From SG8-38 sp041576815 (GTDB lineage: Bacteria; Myxococcota_A; Polyangia; Polyangiales; Houyiibacteriaceae): DNA of 64,000 bases. Under the pieces are notes generated by a model. The model was not told the DNA's origin. It saw nothing but the letters and a program-made list of their open reading frames with translations, and searched no databases. Location: positions 83,185-147,184 of the forward strand of contig JBFGKE010000004.1 of the NCBI GenBank assembly GCA_041576815.1, written 5' to 3'. Positions 58,874 through 64,000 of this stretch are shown here, one piece after another. Each line of letters begins with the position of its first letter. Positions within the stretch are counted from its first letter, which is position 1. A program made the translations under genes and the position numbers.

Positions 58874-60482
58874 CGGCGCCGGCCTCGTCGTCGAGATCTA
58901 CGACACCACGCTGCGTGACGGCACGCAGATGGAGGGGATGAGCTTGTCGTGCGAGGACAAGCTTCGAATCGCGGAGCACCTCGATGCGCTCGGGGTCGCC
59001 TTCATCGAAGGCGGGTGGCCGGGCTCCAACCCGAAGGACGTCGAGTTTTTCGAGCGGGCCCGGGACGTCGCATGGCAGAACGTCTCGATCGCCGCGTTTG
59101 GATCGACGTGCAGGGCGGAGCTTCGCGCCGAGGACGACAATCAGCTGCAAATGCTGCTCGCCGCGGAGACTCCGGTTTGCACGATCTTCGGGAAGACCTG
59201 GAACATGCACGTCACCGAGGTGCTTCGGACGAGACTCGACGAGAACCTTCGCATGATCGAAGAGAGCGTCGCCTTTCTTCGTGGCAACGATCGGCGGGTG
59301 ATTTACGATGCAGAGCACTTCTTCGACGGCTTCAAGTCGGATCCTGAGTACGCGCTCGAAACCCTCAAAGCCGCCCATCGTGCGAACGCCGAGACGCTGG
59401 TGCTCTGTGATACGAACGGGGGCTCGATGCCCTGGGAGATCGAAGAGACGATCGCCCGAGTGCGTGAGGCCTTGCCAGACGCGCGGCTTGGCATTCATGC
59501 ACACAACGACGGGGAGTCGGGCGTGGCAAACTCCGTCGCCGCAGTGCGTGCGGGTGCTCATCACGTCCAAGGCACGATCAACGGGTACGGCGAGCGTTGC
59601 GGCAACGCGAACCTGTGCGCGATCATCCCGAACGTCGAGCTGAAGCTCGGCCTGCGATGCCTTCCCGAAGGCCGCCTCAGCCAGCTCTACGACCTTTCCC
59701 ACTACGTCGCGGAGATCGCCAATCTCAATCCCAACGACCACGCGGCCTACGTGGGGCGGAGCGCGTTTGCTCACAAAGGAGGCGTGCACGTGGCTGCGAT
59801 CCGCCGGCATCCCGAGTCCTACGAGCACATCAATCCTTCCCTGGTCGGAAACGAGTCGCGTGTCGTCGTGAGCGAGCTTTCGGGGCGCAGCAACGTGCTC
59901 AGCAAAGCCGAAGAGCTCGGACTCGAGGTGAGCGCCGACCACGGCGGCCGGGTGCTCGAGCAAATCAAGGAGCTCGAGGCCAAGGGGTTTGCCTACGAAG
60001 CCGCCGAAGCATCGGTTGCCCTCTTGATGGCGCGCCACCAGGCCGGCTACCAACCGCCTTTCGAAGTGCTCGATTTCCAAGCGGGCGTCGGGCGGCGGCG
60101 CGGTGGCGGCATGTTCGCCGAGGCCACGGTCAAAGTTCAAATCGGTGACGAGGTGGTTCATACCGCGGGTGAAGGAAACGGACCCGTGAGCGCACTCGAC
60201 TCCGCGCTTCGCAAAGCGCTGCGGCCCTTCTTCCCGGAGGTCGCCGAAATGCATCTCAGTGATTACAAGGTGCGAATCCTCGACGGGCGTACCGGCGTTG
60301 GGGCGACGACCCGCGTGCTGATCGACACTCAGTCGGCGCACGACACCTGGAGCACGGTCGGCGCGTCGAGCAACATCATCGAGGCTTCGCTCCAAGCGCT
60401 CGTGGACAGCATCGAGTATGGGCTGACCCTCGAGCGCGCCAAGCTCGAAAAGAAGCCCGAGGCCACTTCCGCGCGGACTTAG
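58854..60482 (+). CDS. cimA: Citramalate synthase
   Basis: 542 residues, DRE-TIM family but distinct from LeuA: IYDTTLRDGTQMEGMSLSCE, FIEGGWPGSNPKDVEFFERA and LGIHAHNDGESGVANSVAAV match the bacterial (TIGR00977-type) citramalate synthases. It joins pyruvate and acetyl-CoA to (R)-citramalate, giving 2-oxobutyrate after LeuCD and LeuB, so isoleucine can be made without threonine deaminase. A C-terminal regulatory domain (~400-530) is present. The starting ATG lies inside leuD. Confidence 0.94.
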   Translation: MSNNGHNGAGLVVEIYDTTLRDGTQMEGMSLSCEDKLRIAEHLDALGVAFIEGGWPGSNPKDVEFFERARDVAWQNVSIAAFGSTCRAELRAEDDNQLQMLLAAETPVCTIFGKTWNMHVTEVLRTRLDENLRMIEESVAFLRGNDRRVIYDAEHFFDGFKSDPEYALETLKAAHRANAETLVLCDTNGGSMPWEIEETIARVREALPDARLGIHAHNDGESGVANSVAAVRAGAHHVQGTINGYGERCGNANLCAIIPNVELKLGLRCLPEGRLSQLYDLSHYVAEIANLNPNDHAAYVGRSAFAHKGGVHVAAIRRHPESYEHINPSLVGNESRVVVSELSGRSNVLSKAEELGLEVSADHGGRVLEQIKELEAKGFAYEAAEASVALLMARHQAGYQPPFEVLDFQAGVGRRRGGGMFAEATVKVQIGDEVVHTAGEGNGPVSALDSALRKALRPFFPEVAEMHLSDYKVRILDGRTGVGATTRVLIDTQSAHDTWSTVGASSNIIEASLQALVDSIEYGLTLERAKLEKKPEATSART

Positions 60483-60538
60483 CCATTGCTCTCACGGCGT
60501 GTGGCGTGCATCATGGCCGGCCGCACGGATAGCCCACC

Positions 60539-61615
60539 ATGAAAGCCAAAATCACACTTCTACCAGGCGACGGAATCGGCCCCGAGATCGTCGATGCAAC
60601 CCGTCGTGTGTTGGAGGCAGTGGCGAGCAAATCGGGCCACGCCTTCGCCTTCTCGACCCACTTGATTGGCGGAATTGCCATCGACGAAACCGGGGTTCCT
60701 CTCCCGGACGATACGATCGTCGCGTGCCGAAGCGCGGACGCCGTGCTGCTCGGCGCGGTGGGAGGCCCCAAGTGGGACGACCCGACCGCGACCGTGCGGC
60801 CGGAGCAAGGGCTCCTCGGCATGCGAAAGGCGCTGAAGCTCTTTGCCAATGTCCGCCCGGTCAAGCTTTTTCGCGGGCTCGAAGGGGCCTCGCCGCTGAA
60901 GGCCGAGCGCCTTCGCGGGGTCGATTTGGTGTTCATTCGAGAGCTCACCGGCGGCATCTACTTCGGCGAGCCGAAGGGCAAAGAGACCCGAAACGGAAAG
61001 CGAACGGGCTTCGATACGCTGGTGTACGACGAGAGCGAGATCCGTCGCATCGTGGAGCTCGCCTTCGACGTCGCTCGAAAGCGCAGGAGGCGCGTGACCT
61101 CGATCGACAAAGCCAACGTCCTTGCCTCGATGCAGGTCTGGCGTGAGGTTGCAACCGAGGTCGGCAAAGACAACCCCGACGTCGAGCTCGAGCACCAGCT
61201 CGTCGACTCCGCTGCCATGCGGCTGGTGACCGATCCGTCGTCCTTCGACGTCATCGTGAGCGGCAACATGTTCGGTGACATCCTTTCGGACGAGGGCGCG
61301 GTGCTGACGGGATCGCTCGGCTTGCTTCCGAGCGCCTCTCTCGGCGAAGGAAAGCTCGGGCTCTACGAGCCGATTCACGGCTCTGCACCCGACATCGCCG
61401 GCAGAGGGATTGCCAATCCGCTCGGGACGATTCTCAGCGCCGCCATGCTGCTCCGACACAGCCTCGACCTCGACCTCGATGCGAAAACAGTCGAAGACGC
61501 TGTTCAAAAAGTCCTCGACAGCGGCCTCCGCACCGCAGACCTCGGCGGCGGCGAGCGCTCACTCGGCACGACGGCAATGGCCGACGCGGTGATAGCCGCC
61601 ATCGAAGGCGCATGA
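60539..61615 (+). CDS. leuB: 3-isopropylmalate dehydrogenase
   Basis: 358 residues. LLPGDGIGPEIVDATRRVLE starts the isocitrate/isopropylmalate dehydrogenase fold; VRPVKLFRGLEGASPLKAER, LTGGIYFGEPKGKETR and the metal-binding NMFGDILSDEGAVLTGSLGL follow, with NAD-binding YEPIHGSAPDIAGRGIANPL. Oxidises isopropylmalate (and methylmalate). The 56 bases after cimA contain no terminator, so it is in the same transcript. Confidence 0.97.
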   Translation: MKAKITLLPGDGIGPEIVDATRRVLEAVASKSGHAFAFSTHLIGGIAIDETGVPLPDDTIVACRSADAVLLGAVGGPKWDDPTATVRPEQGLLGMRKALKLFANVRPVKLFRGLEGASPLKAERLRGVDLVFIRELTGGIYFGEPKGKETRNGKRTGFDTLVYDESEIRRIVELAFDVARKRRRRVTSIDKANVLASMQVWREVATEVGKDNPDVELEHQLVDSAAMRLVTDPSSFDVIVSGNMFGDILSDEGAVLTGSLGLLPSASLGEGKLGLYEPIHGSAPDIAGRGIANPLGTILSAAMLLRHSLDLDLDAKTVEDAVQKVLDSGLRTADLGGGERSLGTTAMADAVIAAIEGA

Positions 61616-61630
61616 AGAAAGGATCGTTGG

Positions 61631-63364
61631 ATGCCCCGGAAACGCGTCAGCCGCCTGTTTGACCTCAAAGAAGACGAGCACGGCCGACAATACATGGAGG
61701 TCTACCTCGACGGCATCGCGCTGCTGCGCCTAGTGCTGTCGAACAAGGGCACTGCGTTCAGCTACGAAGAGCGGGTCGCGCTTCGGCTCGGAGGCCTTCT
61801 TCCACCGCAGTACAACACGCTCGAGCAGCAAATCGAGCGCGTCTACGAGGGCTTCGTCCAGCAGCCGACCGACATCGACAAATATCAGTACCTACGCGCG
61901 GTTCAGGAGCGTCAGGAGATTCTATTCTACGCGCTGCTCGAGAAGCATCTCGATGAAATGCTGCCAATCGTCTATACGCCGACGGTCGGCGCCGCGGTGC
62001 AGCAGTTCAGCGCGCTCTACCAGAACCCGCGCGGGCTTTCGTTCTCTCCGCTCAACATCGATCGGGCCGACCAGACCCTCGAGTGCTATCCGATGGAAGA
62101 CGTCCGCATGATCGTCGCGACGGACTCGTCTGCGATCCTCGGTATCGGCGACCAAGGGTACGGTGGCCTTGCCATCCCGATCGGGAAGATGGCGCTCTAC
62201 ACCTGCGGTGGCGGCGTGAGCCCGTTCCACACGATGCCGGTCGCACTCGACGTCGGAACCGATCGGATGGACCTGATCAACGACCCCAACTACCTCGGTG
62301 TCCGGCAGAAGCGTCTGCGCGGAGACGACTACTACAAGTTCCTCGACTCCTTCGTGGACGCGGTCTGGACGCGCTGGCCGGACGCGGTCATCCAATGGGA
62401 AGACCTCTCGAAGACCGCCGCGTTTTCCGTCCTCGAGCGCTATCGGGACCGGGGGCCTTCGTTCAATGACGACATTCAGGGCACGGGGGCGGTCGCGCTC
62501 GCCGGGATCCTCGCCGCCTGCCATCTGCGACACGAAAGCCTCCAGGACGAGGTGTTCGTGATCCACGGCGCCGGCGCGGGCGGCATCGGGGTCGCGTGGG
62601 CCATCCGAGAGGGCCTCGTTCGGGCGGGACTCACCAAGGAAGAGGCCAATACGCGGGTGTTCGTGCTCGACTCGCGGGGGCTCTTGCTCACCGACCGCGA
62701 CATGGAGGACTACAAGCGGGAGTTTGCGCAGGCGCGCGAGGTGGTCCGCGGCTGGGAGTTCGAGGGCGATGCACCCGATCTCGTGGAGACGATTCGAAAC
62801 GCGAAGGCCACGGTGTTGCTGGGACTATCAGGCCGGCCGGGGGCGTTCGACGAGCCGGTCGTGCGGGCGATGGCCGACAATCACAAGTGGCCGATCATCT
62901 TTCCGCTTTCGAACCCGACGAGCTCTGCCGAGGCAAAGCCGGTCGACATCTTTCGGTGGACCGACGGGCAGGCGATCGTCGCGACGGGGAGCCCGTTCGA
63001 GCCCGTGATGATGGGCGGCGTGACGCACCCGATCGGCCAGGGAAACAACGCTTTCATCTTTCCAGGGCTCGGCTTCGGCGCCATCTTGAGCGACGCCGAG
63101 AAGATCACCGACGGGATGGTGCTCGAGGCCGCACAAGCGCTGGCGGACTATACCTGCGAGAAGTACGTCGAAGGGGGGTTGATTTATCCGCCCGTCAGCG
63201 ACCTCCAAGAAACCTCGGTGCGGGTCGCCACCCGCGTCGTCCAACAGGCGATGAAAGAGGGCGTCGCCCGCAGAGAAAACATTCCAGACGACGTCGAAGG
63301 CTTGGTCCGAGAGCGCTTCTGGCACCCCATCTACCTCCCTTTCGTCCGCGGCCATCTCCCCTAG
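61631..63364 (+). CDS. maeA: NAD-dependent malic enzyme
   Basis: 577 residues, the large eukaryote-like form. VYTPTVGAAVQQFSALYQNP, the metal-binding FNDDIQGTGAVALAGILAAC and the NAD fold GAGAGGIGVAWAIREGLV are conserved, with FPLSNPTSSAEAKPVDIFRW and VFPGLGF-like FIFPGLGFGAILSDAEKITD. Decarboxylates malate to pyruvate, which feeds IlvB and CimA. AGAAAGGA lies seven bases before ATG. It follows leuB by 15 bases, so the operon supplies its own pyruvate. Confidence 0.95.
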   Translation: MPRKRVSRLFDLKEDEHGRQYMEVYLDGIALLRLVLSNKGTAFSYEERVALRLGGLLPPQYNTLEQQIERVYEGFVQQPTDIDKYQYLRAVQERQEILFYALLEKHLDEMLPIVYTPTVGAAVQQFSALYQNPRGLSFSPLNIDRADQTLECYPMEDVRMIVATDSSAILGIGDQGYGGLAIPIGKMALYTCGGGVSPFHTMPVALDVGTDRMDLINDPNYLGVRQKRLRGDDYYKFLDSFVDAVWTRWPDAVIQWEDLSKTAAFSVLERYRDRGPSFNDDIQGTGAVALAGILAACHLRHESLQDEVFVIHGAGAGGIGVAWAIREGLVRAGLTKEEANTRVFVLDSRGLLLTDRDMEDYKREFAQAREVVRGWEFEGDAPDLVETIRNAKATVLLGLSGRPGAFDEPVVRAMADNHKWPIIFPLSNPTSSAEAKPVDIFRWTDGQAIVATGSPFEPVMMGGVTHPIGQGNNAFIFPGLGFGAILSDAEKITDGMVLEAAQALADYTCEKYVEGGLIYPPVSDLQETSVRVATRVVQQAMKEGVARRENIPDDVEGLVRERFWHPIYLPFVRGHLP

Positions 63365-63365
63365 G

Positions 63366-63388
63366 AAAGGGGACTATCCCCTTTTTTT
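63366..63388 (+). terminator. REP-like terminator after malic enzyme (copy 3, single)
   Basis: AAAGGGGA (63366-63373) pairs with TCCCCTTT (63377-63384) around a CTA loop, followed by T's to 63388. It carries the same AAAGGGGACT...CCCCTTT core as the two paired palindromes, with G changed to A at 63376. As a hairpin with seven T's it makes a good intrinsic terminator for the ilv-leu operon, starting two bases after the stop. Confidence 0.8.
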
Positions 63389-63402
63389 GAAAAGTTTGTG
63401 TC

Positions 63403-64000
63403 ATGGAAATTGCTGTTGCGCTGTTCGACGAAGTCACTGCCCTGGACGCGATTGGGCCCTACGAGGTGCTCCAGCGTTTACCCGACACCGACGTGCGCTT
63501 CGTGGGGCATCGAGTCGGCGAGGTGCGAACGGACAACGGATATCTCGGCCTGACCATCGACCACACCTTTGCCAACGTGCCGCGCCCGGATGTGATCGTG
63601 GTGCCCGGAGGGGTCGGCACGCGGACCATGGTCAAGGACGCAGAGATCCTCGATTGGATCAAGAGCGCACACGAGACGACGCAGTTCACCACGTCGGTTT
63701 GCACTGGGTCACTGCTCCTTGGAGCCGCGGGGCTGCTGCAAGGCCGTCGCGCCACCACCCATTTCTCCGCGCTGCCGTTGCTCATCAAGTACGGAGCTAC
63801 CCCGACTGGGGAGCGCGTCGTGCAAGAAGGCAAGATCATCACGGCGGCGGGCGTTTCGTGCGGGATCGACATGGCGCTTCGCCTCGCCGAGCAGCTTGCA
63901 GACGAAACCACCGCGAAGGCGCTCCAACTGATGATCGAATACGACCCACAGCCCCCCCACGACGCCGGCGCTCTCGACAAAGTCGACGCGGCCGTAATGA
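63403..64000 (+). CDS. DJ-1/PfpI family protein, isocyanide-hydratase-like (3' end outside window)
   Basis: Not closed by the window edge: 199 residues are seen. The DJ-1/PfpI fold has Glu21 in AIGPYEVL, the strand VIVVPGG, and the nucleophile elbow TTSVCTGSLLLGAAGLLQG with Cys100, then ATTHFSALPLL with a conserved Thr-His. Together these most resemble isonitrile (isocyanide) hydratase and related transcription regulators without the DNA-binding domain. ATG at 63403 is 15 bases after the operon terminator. The ribosome site is weak (AAAAG). Confidence 0.85.
   Translation, partial: MEIAVALFDEVTALDAIGPYEVLQRLPDTDVRFVGHRVGEVRTDNGYLGLTIDHTFANVPRPDVIVVPGGVGTRTMVKDAEILDWIKSAHETTQFTTSVCTGSLLLGAAGLLQGRRATTHFSALPLLIKYGATPTGERVVQEGKIITAAGVSCGIDMALRLAEQLADETTAKALQLMIEYDPQPPHDAGALDKVDAAVM

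Overview
The window is high-GC DNA from a free-living, Gram-negative bacterium, most likely a member of the Myxococcota or a close deltaproteobacterial relative. The taxonomic pointers are a lipoprotein with a long Gly-Gly-Ser-type linker after its lipobox, a surface PHP-domain protein with a Cys/TM/Arg tail resembling MYXO-CTERM, a membrane Ser/Thr protein kinase, and many lipid and sterol-type enzymes. The assignment is inferred from gene content; no rRNA or tRNA gene was seen.

Region 1 (1-8.9 kb): the end of an MFS transporter, then a complete V/A-type ATP synthase operon in the order H-I-K-E-C-F-A-B-D, largely joined by 4-base start/stop overlaps. The proteolipid is a single hairpin. Region 2 (8.9-17.4 kb): a secreted PHP metallohydrolase, a ~590-bp non-coding stretch with a decayed four-helix-bundle gene, inverted repeats and a hexamer array, a VOC protein, a PQQ-type sugar dehydrogenase lipoprotein, a PGRMC1-like (MAPR) heme protein, an ammonium transporter, a [3Fe-4S]-type ferredoxin, an SCP2 sterol-carrier protein, a TetR regulator with menB, and an RRM protein that seems to start at ATT.

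Region 3 (17.6-21.2 kb) is the most interesting. It looks like a compact radical-SAM RiPP (modified peptide) locus: a degenerate S24/S26 peptidase with Cys in the nucleophile position, an HprK-like kinase, a PqqD-like carrier, a radical SAM/SPASM enzyme, a 56-residue candidate precursor started by GTG, and a convergent nucleotidyltransferase-like gene.

Region 4 (21.2-47.8 kb) is mainly lipid metabolism and transport: DUF35 plus thiolase, a pdxJ-SDR-DUF1214-sulfotransferase-CNT transporter operon, a PaaX-type regulator, a monoacylglycerol-lipase-like hydrolase, infA with a branched-polyamine synthase (BpsA-like), a GMC oxidase with small partner, an acyltransferase, a flavin reductase, a sodium symporter, a FATP-type acyl-CoA synthetase, a TetR/acyl-CoA dehydrogenase pair, an epimerase and an aldehyde dehydrogenase. 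Region 5 (47.9-51.4 kb): a two-gene ABC exporter, a six-TM protein kinase and a VOC protein.

Region 6 (51.5-63.4 kb) is a branched-chain amino acid operon: ilvB-ilvN-ilvC-leuA-leuC-leuD-cimA-leuB followed by an NAD-malic enzyme. It is preceded by a sigma70-like promoter, a 33-codon leader peptide in which 15 of residues 11-30 are Ile, Val or Leu, a strong intrinsic terminator, and a competing antiterminator pairing, which together form a classical attenuator. CimA gives a threonine-independent isoleucine route using LeuCD and LeuB. The window ends inside a DJ-1/PfpI gene. Dispersed AAAAGGGGAC/GTCCCCTTTT palindromes sit just after stop codons at 30.0, 42.7 and 63.4 kb.
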